The notes: generated from the letters alone by a model not told the origin. A stretch of DNA of 64,000 nucleotides from Synechococcus sp. C9 (GCF_022984075.1 NZ_JALAAD010000001.1:310001-374000); one strand, 5' to 3'. Shown: positions 33,711 to 44,473, counted from the stretch's first letter. Translations and numbers: made by a program.

Positions 33711-36700
33711 ATGGGTGAAGTGCTTGTGGATTGTAGGGAATTTTATGCACTGTTGACGGAAATGACTCGCCGCCTCCAAGCGGGGGATGTGGTAGCAGAT
33801 GTACTGCAAGACACTCTGGGACAATTGCAACAGGGGTGGGGCGTACAGCATCTGGCGCTCTACCGCAATGAACAGTTGGTACTGAGCAGTGGGGAAACGT
33901 TTCACCCTGGGCAATTACCGGATACGTGGCAGGTGGAAAAACGTGCAAATACGAATGGGGAAACTTGGTTTTGCCCAGTCATGGTTCACCAACAAAAATG
34001 GGGTTGGTTGGTGGCTCATTGGCTGGTACCACCGGCGGAATCTATCACTGCTCAAGGGAAATTGTTCACTGCCCATTTGGGTTTGGTCATCGCCGCCACC
34101 GGATGGGAATATGCGGCAACGGTAAAGCCCGGTTTTCACCAAACGACGTTGGCGGATGAACCCTATCATTTTTTACTCGATGTTTTGCCCATCGGTGTAG
34201 CACTGAGAAACCCGGCGGGGGATTTCATTTATGTCAATGAATATCTGGTGGAACAATTGTTGCAAATGCCGCCCCATGAATTATTAGGAAGGGGGTGGAT
34301 AACAGTACTTCATCCAGAGGATCGGGGACGGGTGATCCAGTCATGGCTGAGAAGGACTCAACCCCCGCTCTACCAGAAAGAAGAATACCGGCTCAAACGC
34401 CAAAATGGTTCTGTCATTTACCTGCGGGAACAATCGGTAGCTCTTAACAATCCCGATGGCATGACCGTTGGTTTTATTGCGATATTTACTGACATTACCG
34501 AAGAGAAAACACTCCAGTCCCTACTCACCAAAAATGAACAAAAATATCGGCAGATCGTCGAGTATCAAACTGATTTTCTGGCTTATTCTTTACCAGATCA
34601 AACGATTACCTTTGCTAACCGATGTTTGTATGAAGCGCTAGGCTATTCCTTAGAGTCAGCCGAGTTGGTAGGGATGAAATGGGAGCAGGTGGTGCTGAAC
34701 CCTGAAGATTTGCAGATTTTAGAGCAACATATTCGCCAATTAACCCCCAAAAATCCCATTTTCTCCTATATCAATCCTGTGCGGGGTAAACAGGGACAAA
34801 TTTTGGAAGTGGAGTGGTTAAACTTGGGAATTTTTGATGATGCAGGGCACTTATTAAGCATTCAATCCATTGGACGAGATATTACGCTTTTACGGCAAAC
34901 GGAACGGGAATTGCGGGAAAGCCAAGAACGATTCAGTACCCTGCTAGGAAATATCCCAGGCATGGTCTATCGTTACCATCCAGCGACCCCTGAACATCCC
35001 GATGCCTTTAGCTATTTAAGTAGTGGTGCTGAGGACATCTTTGAATTCACTGTCGAGGAAATCAAGGCTAATCCGAGGGAAACGTGGATGAGGTGTACCC
35101 ACCCAGAGGATTTAGATTTATTATTGTCTTCAATTCAAACAGCGGTTGCGAACCAGGGCAGTTGGTTTTGTGAATGGCGGATAATCACGCCTTCAGGCAA
35201 GCTGAAATGGCTACAAGGACGCTCCCAAATGCGCCAGCAGAGCGAAGGTGAACCCTACTGGGATGGGATTTTATTGGATATTACAGAGAAGAAAAATACT
35301 GAGCTACAACTGGCACAACAAGCGGAATTTCTCCATCGGATTCTCGTAGCTACTCAAGCTATCATTTACGTTTATGATTTGGTGGAACAACGGAATGTTT
35401 TTGTGAATAACGAAATTGAATTCTTGCTTGGCTACTCGGTTACAGAAATCCAAGCGATGGGGAATCAGTTGCTTCCTAACATTATTCACCCAGAGGACTT
35501 GCCCAAGGTGCAAGCGTTACACGAAAATTTAGCTGGGATCAGAGACAAAGAAGGGTTTGAAGTTACCTATCGGGTACGTACTAAATCGGGGGAATGGCGG
35601 TGGATGCTCAGTCAGGATCGGGTTTTGAGCCGGGATAAGCAGGGATTACCAAAACAAGTGTTGGGGGTAGCAACAGATATTACCGAGTTAAAAAACACAG
35701 AATTAGCTCTAGCGGAAAAACAGCAACTCTTAGATAACGTTTTGAGCAATCTACCGGTCGCCGTGTTGCGTTATCAGCTTTGCCCGGACGGACGTGAAGC
35801 CTTGCTCTATGTAAGTGCTGGTTGTGAAAAAGTCTATGGCGTGACCGCTGAGGAAGCGATACAAAATATACCAAAATTATGGGGTTTAGTTGTCCCTGAA
35901 GATTTGCTTTCTCTAAAACAGTTAACGCAACAATCTGCACAGAATTTATCCATTATTGAGACGGAATTTCGTATTCGCACACCCCAAGGTCAGCTCAAAT
36001 GGTTACGCATTTATGGGCAACCGGAACGGCAGGCAGATGGTAGCACGATTTGGGATTCGGTATTTTTAGATATTACCTCTAAGAAGGAAGCCCAATTGGC
36101 ACTGCAAAAATTGAATCAAGAACTAGAACAACGCATCCATGACCGCACCTTAATTTTGCAAAAGCAAGCCCAAAAAGAGGGTTCATTGCGCTTGATTATT
36201 GAAACGATTCACCAGGCTGTGAGTATTGAACAAATGCTGAAGGTGGTGCTGGATTCAGCCCGCCAAAACTTGGGATGTGACCGGGTAGTGCTTTACAAAT
36301 TCAACCCGGATTGGAGCGGCTATTTTGTAGCGGAATCGGTGGCACCGGGTTGGGTGTCGGTCGTGACTGAACCTTTATCTACCCTATCCGATCATTGTTT
36401 GGAAGAAACCCAGGGTGGGCGGTTCCAACAGCACTATATTCTCGTGAGCAATGACATTTATCAATCAGGTTTTACCCCTTGTCATATTGAAGTATTAGAA
36501 AAATTTCAAGCCCGGGCTTTTGTGATTACACCAGTCTTTTTGGAGAATAAACTCTGGGGTCTATTAGCCGCTTATCAAAACAGTGGTTCTCGGATTTGGC
36601 AAATGGATGAAATAGATTTTTTACAGCACATTGGCTTGCATTTAGCGATTGCCCTGCGTCAGTCAGAGTTGTATCAGGCAGCACAGGCACAGGTGGTCGA

Positions 36701-37475
36701 ATTACAGAAACTAAACAAACTCAAAGATGAATTTCTCAGCACTGTCTCCCACGAATTGCGCTCCCCCATGCACAATATCAAAATGGGGCTAAAAATGCTG
36801 GAATTGAAATTACAAAAAAGTGGCATTTTAGCGGATACTGAACTGGGGATTTCCCGGTATTTAGATATACTTAAAAGTTCAACTGAACGGGAAACCAATC
36901 TGATCAATGACTTATTGGATTTAGCCCGGTTAAATGCGGATGAATTGACATTAGAATTGACCCAGGTGGATGTGCGGGAAGTTTTAGATAAAATTCTACC
37001 CCCGATTGAGGAGCGCACCCAAACCCAAAACCAAGGATTTACTGTGCAATTACCAACGGAATTTTGCCCACTATATACCCATCAGCACTCTTTAGAACGA
37101 ATTTTGCAAGAACTTTTACACAATGCCTGTAAGTACACGCCTGCGGGGGAAACCATTACCCTTGCGATTGAGCGGGAATCGGAACGTTTTTGCTGTTTCC
37201 GGGTGATCAATACGGGCGTGGACATTCCCCCCGCCGAACAGGAACGGGTGTTTGATAATTTTTACCGCATTCCCACCCATGACCCCTGGCAATATGGGGG
37301 TACGGGTTTGGGCTTAGCATTGGTGAAAAAATTGGTCGAACGTCTGGGTGGTACAATTCGTTTAACCAGTGAAAACAAGCGCACGGAATTTGCGGTCAGG
37401 TTGCCCATATCTTGCCCCAGAGAGGGAGAAATGGCGACGACCCACCAGCTATCGGATGACTCACTCGCCAGTTAA
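33711..37475 (+). CDS. Multi-PAS/GAF hybrid-input sensor histidine kinase
   Basis: This 1254-residue kinase has, in order, an N-terminal unassigned sensor part (1-150), about five PAS domains (about 155-800; several end with the PAC pattern such as TDITEEKTLQ, GRDITLL, LDITEKKNTE, TDITELKNTE), a GAF domain (about 835-985, phytochrome-like GCDRVVLYKFNPDWSG), HisKA with SHELRSP and phosphoacceptor H1014, and HATPase (NACKYTPAGE, GGTGLGLALVKKL). The GAF contains SDHCLEE and FTPCHIEVLE, with no clear bilin Cys-His pair. No membrane segment is visible, so it is probably soluble. No response regulator is adjacent. Signal and partner are unknown. Confidence 0.92.
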   Translation: MGEVLVDCREFYALLTEMTRRLQAGDVVADVLQDTLGQLQQGWGVQHLALYRNEQLVLSSGETFHPGQLPDTWQVEKRANTNGETWFCPVMVHQQKWGWLVAHWLVPPAESITAQGKLFTAHLGLVIAATGWEYAATVKPGFHQTTLADEPYHFLLDVLPIGVALRNPAGDFIYVNEYLVEQLLQMPPHELLGRGWITVLHPEDRGRVIQSWLRRTQPPLYQKEEYRLKRQNGSVIYLREQSVALNNPDGMTVGFIAIFTDITEEKTLQSLLTKNEQKYRQIVEYQTDFLAYSLPDQTITFANRCLYEALGYSLESAELVGMKWEQVVLNPEDLQILEQHIRQLTPKNPIFSYINPVRGKQGQILEVEWLNLGIFDDAGHLLSIQSIGRDITLLRQTERELRESQERFSTLLGNIPGMVYRYHPATPEHPDAFSYLSSGAEDIFEFTVEEIKANPRETWMRCTHPEDLDLLLSSIQTAVANQGSWFCEWRIITPSGKLKWLQGRSQMRQQSEGEPYWDGILLDITEKKNTELQLAQQAEFLHRILVATQAIIYVYDLVEQRNVFVNNEIEFLLGYSVTEIQAMGNQLLPNIIHPEDLPKVQALHENLAGIRDKEGFEVTYRVRTKSGEWRWMLSQDRVLSRDKQGLPKQVLGVATDITELKNTELALAEKQQLLDNVLSNLPVAVLRYQLCPDGREALLYVSAGCEKVYGVTAEEAIQNIPKLWGLVVPEDLLSLKQLTQQSAQNLSIIETEFRIRTPQGQLKWLRIYGQPERQADGSTIWDSVFLDITSKKEAQLALQKLNQELEQRIHDRTLILQKQAQKEGSLRLIIETIHQAVSIEQMLKVVLDSARQNLGCDRVVLYKFNPDWSGYFVAESVAPGWVSVVTEPLSTLSDHCLEETQGGRFQQHYILVSNDIYQSGFTPCHIEVLEKFQARAFVITPVFLENKLWGLLAAYQNSGSRIWQMDEIDFLQHIGLHLAIALRQSELYQAAQAQVVELQKLNKLKDEFLSTVSHELRSPMHNIKMGLKMLELKLQKSGILADTELGISRYLDILKSSTERETNLINDLLDLARLNADELTLELTQVDVREVLDKILPPIEERTQTQNQGFTVQLPTEFCPLYTHQHSLERILQELLHNACKYTPAGETITLAIERESERFCCFRVINTGVDIPPAEQERVFDNFYRIPTHDPWQYGGTGLGLALVKKLVERLGGTIRLTSENKRTEFAVRLPISCPREGEMATTHQLSDDSLAS

Positions 37476-37597
37476 TTCCACCCAGGAACTCCCGGTCAAC
37501 CATCAACGGGTAGAAAATGGCTGTTGTTGGTAACATTCATTCACCTACAGCCGAAAAATGTTATCCTGCATTTGTTGAGGAGTGATCGTACCCAAAG

Positions 37598-38665
37598 ATG
37601 CAACAGTTCGCTGGGGTCCCACGACCAGAATCCTTGCGGTCAGCGGCAGTTAATCTGAATCATTGGTATGCGGTGGCACTGAGTAGTGAAGTGCGGAAAA
37701 AACCATTGGCGATCCAAATTTGGGGTCAGGATATTGTGCTATTTCGGAACCATGATCATCAGGTGCAAGCATTAGAAAATCGTTGCCCGCATCGGTTGGT
37801 AAAACTGAGCAGTGGTTATGTGCAAGGCAATGATATTGTCTGTATTTATCATGGTTGGAAATTTGATGGCACGGGGCATTGTACCGATATTCCTTATTTG
37901 CATAAAAGTCAGAAATTACCTCCCTGTCGTATTCGGAGCTACCCGGTTCAGGAACGGCATGGGTTTATTTGGTTGTTTCCCGGCGATCCAACCCAGGCGC
38001 AGAACCAGGAACCCCTGGCGATACCGGAATGGGAACATTTGAATTATGTGGTGAGTGTGGCACCGATGAATTTTCGGGCGCATTTCTCATTTTTGGTAGA
38101 AAATTTAATGGATATGTATCACGGTCATTTGCACCGGAATTTTCAACCCTGGGGAAAGGCAATCTTACAGAAAAAACGGGTTGGTTCTGATTGGGTGGAA
38201 GCGGAATATCAGGCGGAATGTTACTTCCAAATTAACCGCCCTTGGTCAATGATTCAACTTTTTATTCCTTGGTTGCGACGGGGCTTTTTAACCGCCTTAA
38301 TTGTGCGTTATGAATATCCCCATTGGCATTCCTGGTTGGGCAAGGACTTTCGCCTCTATTGTTTGATTGCGCCGGTGAGTGCCACCCAAACCCGTGCCTA
38401 TTTGATCCATACGGTTTCCTTAGGGACATTTCGGGATTTGCATCGCTTGCCCATCTGGTTTCGCCGTTGGGTAAAAAATCGCTGTTTTAATGCGGCGAAA
38501 GGTTTTCTGCAAGGTTTAATTCGGGAAGATGTGCTGATGATGGAACAGGAACAACAGGCGCATTTAACCCATCCCCAAACCCGAGGGGTAGAGGTGAATC
38601 CGGTGGTGGGTGCGGTACAGAAACTTATTTATCAAGAAGCGCAGATTTACAACACCAAAGATTGA
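37598..38665 (+). CDS. Rieske non-haem iron oxygenase (PaO/CAO-like)
   Basis: This 355-residue oxygenase has Rieske ligands C63, H65, C82 and H85 (CPH ... CIYHGW) and the mononuclear iron motif ENLMDMYHGHLH. The C-terminal part resembles the cyanobacterial and plant group that includes pheophorbide a oxygenase, chlorophyllide a oxygenase and Tic55-like proteins. The substrate cannot be told from sequence; a chlorophyll-breakdown or tetrapyrrole role is plausible. It overlaps the convergent E2 gene by 19 bases. Confidence 0.85.
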   Translation: MQQFAGVPRPESLRSAAVNLNHWYAVALSSEVRKKPLAIQIWGQDIVLFRNHDHQVQALENRCPHRLVKLSSGYVQGNDIVCIYHGWKFDGTGHCTDIPYLHKSQKLPPCRIRSYPVQERHGFIWLFPGDPTQAQNQEPLAIPEWEHLNYVVSVAPMNFRAHFSFLVENLMDMYHGHLHRNFQPWGKAILQKKRVGSDWVEAEYQAECYFQINRPWSMIQLFIPWLRRGFLTALIVRYEYPHWHSWLGKDFRLYCLIAPVSATQTRAYLIHTVSLGTFRDLHRLPIWFRRWVKNRCFNAAKGFLQGLIREDVLMMEQEQQAHLTHPQTRGVEVNPVVGAVQKLIYQEAQIYNTKD

Positions 38666-39909
38666 GTTTCCGTTTCCATGAGTTTGGCTAGGTCCTGCAA
38701 AAAAGCCGCCGCCTGGGCACCATAAATCACCCGATGGTCACAGGTGAGGGTGACCCGCATCCGCCGCCGCACCGCAATACAGCCATCCGCAAGTGCCATC
38801 ACCTCCGGTTGCGCCGCCCCCACCGCCAAAATCGACCCCTGATTGGGGGGTAAAATCGCATCAAATTGTTCCACCCCAAACATCCCTAGGTTGGATAGGG
38901 TAAATGTACCGCTATTGTACTCCTGGGGTTGCAGTTGCTTCGCCTTGGCACGTTTGACCAAATCCTGCCAGGAGCGGGAGAGGCTATAAATATCCTGTTG
39001 ATGAGGGTTTGCCAACACCGGCGTTACCAGTCCGCCATCTTCCATCGCCACCGCCACCGCCACATGAATCCCCTCCGGTTGTTGGATGCCTTGGTCGGTA
39101 TAGCGACTGTTGAGCAGGGGATGTTTGGTCAATGTCAGGGCAATGGCTTTCGCAAGTAATGCGGTCATCGTCACCCCTTTGCCCTTAATTTGTTGGTACA
39201 AAGTATCCAAGGCATTGGTAGTAATGGCATAGGTCACCCGAAAAACTGGCACCGCCAAGCTCGCCACCATATTCCGTACCACCGCCTGTTGCAGGGTGCT
39301 GAGGGGGGTAATGGTGCCTGAACCGGTCACCGTTGCCGGGGGAGGAGAGGCAGGAGCCGCTGGTGGGGAGGCAGGAATGACCACCGCAGGGGCAGATGGG
39401 GTTGGACGGGACGGAGGAGATGCAATTTGCAGTACATCTTCCGCCACAATCCGCCCGTAGGGACCGCTACCTTTAATCTGGGTTAAATCCAAATGATAGG
39501 TTTGGGCTAATTTTTTCGCCCGGGGGGATGCGATCACCCGCCCATTGGTCGCTGGGGTAGCCGTTACCAATTCCGGTTCCGGGTTAACGGGAGGTTTCGC
39601 CGTTTGCGATTGGGTTTGCAATTGTGCCAGGTACTGCTGGGGATTTTGTTGCACCTGTTGCATTTCTTCCACCGTCTCCGCAATCAGGGCAATCGGTTGC
39701 CCCGTGGGTGCTTGCCCCCCTGCAGGTACTAAAATCGCCGCCAGATACCCATCATGGAAGCACTCCGCCTCCATGTCCGATTTATCCGATTCCACTACCG
39801 CAATATTTTCATTAGCCTTGACAAAATCTCCCACCTGCTTTAACCACGCCACCACCTTCCCCTCGGTCATAGTGGAACTCAGCACAGGCATCTCAAATGG
39901 GTGAATCAT
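38647..39909 (-). CDS. pdhC: Pyruvate dehydrogenase E2 (dihydrolipoamide acetyltransferase)
   Basis: This 420-residue E2 transfers acetyl groups from lipoyl-lysine to CoA. It has one lipoyl domain (VESDKSDMEAE with the lipoylated Lys), a Pro/Ala linker, an E3-binding domain (SPRAKKLAQTYHLDLTQIKGSGPYGRI), a second linker, and the catalytic domain ending TCDHRVIYGAQAAAFLQDL. The Tyr in DHRVIYG, where most bacteria have Asp, is normal for plastid-type E2. ATG 39909 (MIHPFEMPVLSSTMTEG) matches the family start; a TTG frame reaches 39927. Confidence 0.94.
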   Translation of the reverse strand: MIHPFEMPVLSSTMTEGKVVAWLKQVGDFVKANENIAVVESDKSDMEAECFHDGYLAAILVPAGGQAPTGQPIALIAETVEEMQQVQQNPQQYLAQLQTQSQTAKPPVNPEPELVTATPATNGRVIASPRAKKLAQTYHLDLTQIKGSGPYGRIVAEDVLQIASPPSRPTPSAPAVVIPASPPAAPASPPPATVTGSGTITPLSTLQQAVVRNMVASLAVPVFRVTYAITTNALDTLYQQIKGKGVTMTALLAKAIALTLTKHPLLNSRYTDQGIQQPEGIHVAVAVAMEDGGLVTPVLANPHQQDIYSLSRSWQDLVKRAKAKQLQPQEYNSGTFTLSNLGMFGVEQFDAILPPNQGSILAVGAAQPEVMALADGCIAVRRRMRVTLTCDHRVIYGAQAAAFLQDLAKLMETETQSLVL

Positions 39910-40001
39910 AACGGTATCCGACGACAAACCATCCCTATCATAGCCGTTTCGGGGACACAGGGAGCGACTATGATAAAAGCAGGCAAATCATTTTTAGGGC
40001 A

Positions 40002-42182
40002 ATGGTCATGGCAACGTCCTGGGTTACCCAAGCGCAAACCTATCTACAGGGAAAAAAATATCCTGATCTCAGTGATTTAGCGCAAAAGATTTTAACCCAA
40101 GAGCCTGATAATCCGACCACCTACGCCTATGGAATTATTGCTTTTCTTGCGCAAGAAGAAGTGGAAGCGGCTCAGGAACTTTGGCTCCAAGCCATGCTCA
40201 ATTTAAGCGAATCAGCTTGTCAAGCAATCATTAACCTCCTTGACCAAATTGCTACCGAATACCATGATAATGCCCCCTTTGCCTGTTGGTTGCGGCAATG
40301 GATTTGGGAAGTGGTACCGGACAATGTTGAGAATTTACTTTTGTTTGCCGAATTGTTGGCAATTAATCATAATTTTACTCGTTTACAAGAACTGGAACTC
40401 CCCCAATACATCAAGCAAAGATCATCGGAGCATATTAATGTAACAACCCTTAGAAATACCCTACATATTATTTTCAAAGAAATTGAAGACCAAAGCATCC
40501 AACCTTGGCAAAAAGAATTATTAGATGTAGGGGTTGAACGAATTGATAATTTTCCCAATATCATTTTTCTGAGTGCCCTGATTCAGCACCATGAAAAACA
40601 AAACACTCTGTTTACCCGCCATCTCCTAGAATGGTGTATTGAACAACAACCGAATAACTGCGATTACCATTACTTTTTGGTAAGTGTATTTTACCATCTG
40701 AATGAATATCGCACTGGTTTAGAGTTAGCCCGTGAATTGACGGAACTAGCCCAACAGCACGGTACTTTTTTACATCAACTGGATGCGATTGATAAAATGC
40801 TCCAAGGTTTGATTCATATTCGGGGAAAAAAACAGCAGGAATATCAGGAAGTTGGTCAGCGTTATATTCAGACCCTTGAGCAGGTTGTACAACAGGATGT
40901 TGACACCATCAATGATATGCTTCAACGGACAATTCGGGCACCCTTTAATGTGCCATTTTTATTGCCGTACCTACGGGATGATTTAGCCAATAATCAATAC
41001 TTAAAACAAAAATTTATTGGTCTGATTACCACCTGCATCCAAAGAAGGAATGGCGTGTTTGATCATCAGCACCGGGAGCGGGATAAACTGAGAATTGGTT
41101 TCCTTTCCCATACGTTTCGGAAACATTCAGTTGGCTGGTTGATGCGCTGGTATATCAAATATACGAACCGCCAAAAATTTGACTTTTATATGTATGCCCT
41201 GGTGAATCAACCGGATCAATTTGCCCATGAGTTTTTATTACCCAAATGTCAAGCCTGTGTCTATTACCGTGACCCTAAAGCGATGGCGGATCACATTTAT
41301 AAAGATCAAGTGGATATTTTGATTGATTTAGATAGTGTGACGTTGAATGCCGTTGGCGTAGTCTTGGCGCAAAAACCGGCACCGGTGCTGGTCAGTTGGC
41401 TGGGTTGGGATGCAATGGGGATTCCCACGATGGATTATTTTGTGGTTGACCCCTATGTTTTACCGGCGGATGCCCAAGCCCATTATCAGGAAACTTTGTG
41501 GCGGTTACCCCACTGCTATATCGGGGTGGATGGCTTTGAAATTGGGGTGCCAACGTTGCGCCGGGAAGACTTGGGAATTCCGGGGGATGCCACCATTTTT
41601 TATAGTGCCCAAGCCAGTTATAAACGCCATGATGAAACGGTGCGTTTGCAGTTGGAAATTCTCAAACAAGTTCCCCATAGTTATCTACTGCTCAAAGGCA
41701 TTGGGGATCAGCAAGGGATTCAAGAATTTTTCAGTGATTTAGCGCAGGAAATGGGGGTGAATCCAGACCGTTTGAAATTCTTAGCCCGGGATGTGAATGA
41801 GTATGTCCATCGGGCGAATATGGGCATTGCGGATGTGGTTCTGGATACCTATCCCTACAATGGAGCGACGACGACGCTAGAGGCTTTGTGGGTGGGGGTG
41901 CCTTTGGTGACCCGGGTGGGACAGCAATATGCGGCACGCAATAGCTATAGTTTTTTGGTCAATTGCGGAATTACAGAAGGGATTGCTTGGAATGGGGCAG
42001 AATATGTGGAATGGGGGATGCGGTTGGGGACTGATGCCAAATTACGACAAAACATTCGCCAAAAATTGTATTTGTCCCGGCGCACTTCTCCCCTCTGGAA
42101 TGGGCGGCAATTTGCCCAGGAATTTGATCAAATGTTAGAGCAAATGTGGCAAAATTATCTCAATACTCACGCCGGGGTTTAA
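40002..42182 (+). CDS. SPINDLY/OGT-like GT41 glycosyltransferase with TPR region
   Basis: This 726-residue protein has a TPR-like helical N-terminal half (1-340) and a GT41 catalytic half starting RDKLRIGFLSHTFRKHSVGWL. It contains PAPVLVSWLGWDAMGIPTMDYFV, the P-H-C-Y loop, FLARDVNEYVHRANMGIADVVLDTYPYNGATTTLEALWVGVPLVT with the nucleotide-sugar site. Cyanobacteria often carry such genes; targets (protein Ser/Thr O-GlcNAc or fucose) are not established. ATG 40002 or 40008 could start it. Confidence 0.88.
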   Translation: MVMATSWVTQAQTYLQGKKYPDLSDLAQKILTQEPDNPTTYAYGIIAFLAQEEVEAAQELWLQAMLNLSESACQAIINLLDQIATEYHDNAPFACWLRQWIWEVVPDNVENLLLFAELLAINHNFTRLQELELPQYIKQRSSEHINVTTLRNTLHIIFKEIEDQSIQPWQKELLDVGVERIDNFPNIIFLSALIQHHEKQNTLFTRHLLEWCIEQQPNNCDYHYFLVSVFYHLNEYRTGLELARELTELAQQHGTFLHQLDAIDKMLQGLIHIRGKKQQEYQEVGQRYIQTLEQVVQQDVDTINDMLQRTIRAPFNVPFLLPYLRDDLANNQYLKQKFIGLITTCIQRRNGVFDHQHRERDKLRIGFLSHTFRKHSVGWLMRWYIKYTNRQKFDFYMYALVNQPDQFAHEFLLPKCQACVYYRDPKAMADHIYKDQVDILIDLDSVTLNAVGVVLAQKPAPVLVSWLGWDAMGIPTMDYFVVDPYVLPADAQAHYQETLWRLPHCYIGVDGFEIGVPTLRREDLGIPGDATIFYSAQASYKRHDETVRLQLEILKQVPHSYLLLKGIGDQQGIQEFFSDLAQEMGVNPDRLKFLARDVNEYVHRANMGIADVVLDTYPYNGATTTLEALWVGVPLVTRVGQQYAARNSYSFLVNCGITEGIAWNGAEYVEWGMRLGTDAKLRQNIRQKLYLSRRTSPLWNGRQFAQEFDQMLEQMWQNYLNTHAGV

Positions 42183-42189
42183 TCATTTG

Positions 42190-42284
42190 GGCACCTCTAT
42201 TCAAAATTAGCGGTCGCAGGGGCACCGCCCCCGTACTTGGTTCTGGAGAATTTCTATTCACTAAATCAAATAGGACTGCTATAG
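42190..42284 (-). repeat. Dispersed repeat with mixed ends (type 2 left, type 1 right)
   Basis: The left end reads GGGCACCTCTAT (type 2) and the right end AGGACTGCTATAG (type 1 with one change), enclosing GGTCGCAGGGGCACCGCCCC, the core in reverse orientation. It sits between the GT41 gene and the dehydrogenase and appears to be a recombinant of the two subfamilies. Confidence 0.75.
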
Positions 42285-42340
42285 GTATCAGGAGAAGTCA
42301 TGAGCTAAAATCCAGAATGTTCCCCATCTCTGGCAAAACC

Positions 42341-43342
42341 ATGATCCATGCCTATGCGGCGCACACCCCCGGTGGTGCCCTCGAACCCCTGGATTACGAC
42401 CCCGGTGCCCTGCCGGAACAAGCAGTGGAAGTCCAGGTGGAATACTGCGGGATTTGCCACAGCGACCTGAGCATGGTGAACAACGAGTGGGGCATCAGCC
42501 AATACCCTTTGGTGCCGGGGCATGAGGTGGTGGGGGTAGTGGCGGCAGTGGGTGCCCAGGTGACGACCCTCCAGGTGGGGCAACGGGTGGGGTTGGGGTG
42601 GTTTTCCCATTCCTGTATGCACTGCGAATGGTGTATGAGTGGGGAACATAATCTTTGCCCAACCGCTGAGCAAACGATTGTGGGACGGTATGGCGGTTTT
42701 GCGGACCGGGTGCGTGCCCATCCCGAATGGCTGGTACCTTTGCCCGAAACCCTTGATCCCGCCCAGGCAGGACCCCTATTTTGTGGCGGCATTACCGTAT
42801 TTAATCCGATCATTCAATTTGACATTAAACCCACAGATCGGGTGGGGGTGGTGGGCATTGGGGGTTTGGGGCATTTGGCGTTGCAGTTTCTCCACGCTTG
42901 GGGTTGTGATGTGACTGCCTTTTCCACCAACCCGGAGAAGGAGGGGGAAGCCAGGGCTTTGGGAGCAGATCATTTTGTCCATTCCCGTGACCCCCAGGCA
43001 CTGCAAAAGGTGGCAAATTCCTTTGATTTTATTCTCTCAACGGTGAATGCGGATTTGGATTGGGGAATTTACATCCAAGCTCTGCGCCCCAAGGGACGGT
43101 TACATTTTGTGGGGGTGGTGCCCAGTGCCATCAGTGCCTTTGCGTTTCCTTTGATTGCGGGGCAAAAGTCCCTCTCCGGCAGTCCCCTGGGTAGTCCGGC
43201 GACGATTGGTAAAATGCTGGAGTTTGCCGCCCGGCATGGCATTGCCCCGGTGACTGAGAAGTTTGCGTTTGCCCAGGTGAATGAGGCGATGGCGCATCTG
43301 AGTGCTGGCAAAGCCCGTTATCGCTTAGTTCTGCATCATTAA
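42341..43342 (+). CDS. Zinc-dependent alcohol/aldehyde dehydrogenase (CAD-like)
   Basis: This 333-residue medium-chain dehydrogenase has catalytic zinc ligands C36 (CGICHSD) and H61 with E62 (GHEVVG), a structural zinc set C92, C95, C98, C106, and the NAD(P) loop [13 protein letters not shown]. It resembles the YahK/cinnamyl-alcohol dehydrogenase group, which mostly use NADPH to reduce aldehydes. ATG 42341 is the family start; the frame extends upstream through the dispersed repeat but that part is not coding. Confidence 0.92.
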   Translation: MIHAYAAHTPGGALEPLDYDPGALPEQAVEVQVEYCGICHSDLSMVNNEWGISQYPLVPGHEVVGVVAAVGAQVTTLQVGQRVGLGWFSHSCMHCEWCMSGEHNLCPTAEQTIVGRYGGFADRVRAHPEWLVPLPETLDPAQAGPLFCGGITVFNPIIQFDIKPTDRVGVVGIGGLGHLALQFLHAWGCDVTAFSTNPEKEGEARALGADHFVHSRDPQALQKVANSFDFILSTVNADLDWGIYIQALRPKGRLHFVGVVPSAISAFAFPLIAGQKSLSGSPLGSPATIGKMLEFAARHGIAPVTEKFAFAQVNEAMAHLSAGKARYRLVLHH

Positions 43343-43349
43343 TACACCA

Positions 43350-44468
43350 GTGAGCCAAACCGTTGTTGTCAAAATTGGCACCTCCAGCCTCACCCAGGGG
43401 AGTACGGGGAAGCTTGCCCTCGCCACCTTGAGTAGTCTGGTGGAAACCCTGGCGGGTCTGCGGCAGAACGGACACCGGCTGGTGTTGGTGTCCTCCGGGG
43501 CGGTGGGGGTGGGCTGTCAACGCTTGGGGTGGAGCCAACGTCCGCAACAATTAGCAACTCGGCAGGCAGTGGCGGCGGTGGGACAAGGGCGGTTAATGCG
43601 TTTGTACGATGACCTGTTTTCCGTGCTGGGACAACCCATTGCCCAGGTACTCCTGACCCGGGAAGACCTGAGCGAGCGGCACCGCTATCGCAACATTCTC
43701 AATACCTTGACCGAACTGCTCAACCTGGGGATCATCCCGATTGTGAATGAAAACGACACAGTGGCGGTGGAAGAATTGCGCTTTGGGGACAATGATACCC
43801 TGTCGGCACTCCTGGCGAGTTTGCTGGGAGCGGATTGGCTGATTTTGCTCACGGATGTGGACCGCCTTTATGCCACTGACCCCCGGCACGACCCTAATGC
43901 CCAACCCATTGCCCTAGTAAATCGGGTGGCGGATTTGGCTGACCTGGGGGTACAGGTGGGGAACGCAGGTTCCGGTTGGGGCACCGGGGGTATGGTCACC
44001 AAGATTGCGGCGGCACGGATTGCCACGGCGGCGGGGGTACGGACGGTGATCACCGAGGGACGACAACCCCAGAACCTCAGTAAAATCCTGGCGGGGGAAT
44101 TGATTGGCACTCATTTTTTACCCCAGGAACCGCCAGTGCGTGCCCGGAAACGCTGGCTGGTGCATGGTTTGGTGCCAGTGGGGCGGGTGGTGGTGGATGC
44201 GGGGGCGGCGGTTGCCATCCGTACCCAGGGGAAATCGCTCCTAGCCGCTGGGATTGTGGCGATTGAGGGGGAATTTCCCGCCCAGTCAGCGGTGCAGGTG
44301 ATGGACGAGTCGGGACAGGAAATCGCCCGGGGCTTGGTCAATTACAGCAGTGAAGAACTCCAGCAAATCCGGGGCTGTCACTCGGAAGCGATTGGGGAAC
44401 GGTTGGGTTATGTGGGACCAGAAACGGTCATCCATCGGGATAATTTAGGAATTATTGACATGGCTTAA
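43350..44468 (+). CDS. proB: Glutamate 5-kinase
   Basis: This 372-residue enzyme makes gamma-glutamyl phosphate, the first step of proline synthesis. The amino-acid kinase domain has [46 protein letters not shown] and [10 protein letters not shown]; a C-terminal PUA domain follows from [12 protein letters not shown]. Start is GTG 43350, seven bases after the dehydrogenase stop. Confidence 0.97.
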   Translation: MSQTVVVKIGTSSLTQGSTGKLALATLSSLVETLAGLRQNGHRLVLVSSGAVGVGCQRLGWSQRPQQLATRQAVAAVGQGRLMRLYDDLFSVLGQPIAQVLLTREDLSERHRYRNILNTLTELLNLGIIPIVNENDTVAVEELRFGDNDTLSALLASLLGADWLILLTDVDRLYATDPRHDPNAQPIALVNRVADLADLGVQVGNAGSGWGTGGMVTKIAAARIATAAGVRTVITEGRQPQNLSKILAGELIGTHFLPQEPPVRARKRWLVHGLVPVGRVVVDAGAAVAIRTQGKSLLAAGIVAIEGEFPAQSAVQVMDESGQEIARGLVNYSSEELQQIRGCHSEAIGERLGYVGPETVIHRDNLGIIDMA

Positions 44469-44473
44469 AGGGG

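Noticed and set aside
34561-36110. A possible bilin-binding phytochrome domain in the histidine kinase
   Set aside because: The GAF has no Cys-His motif at the expected position and there is no PHY domain, so I kept a generic GAF call.
42146-42340. Extension of the alcohol dehydrogenase frame upstream to 42146
   Set aside because: It runs through the GT41 gene end and a dispersed repeat, and the conserved family start is at ATG 42341.
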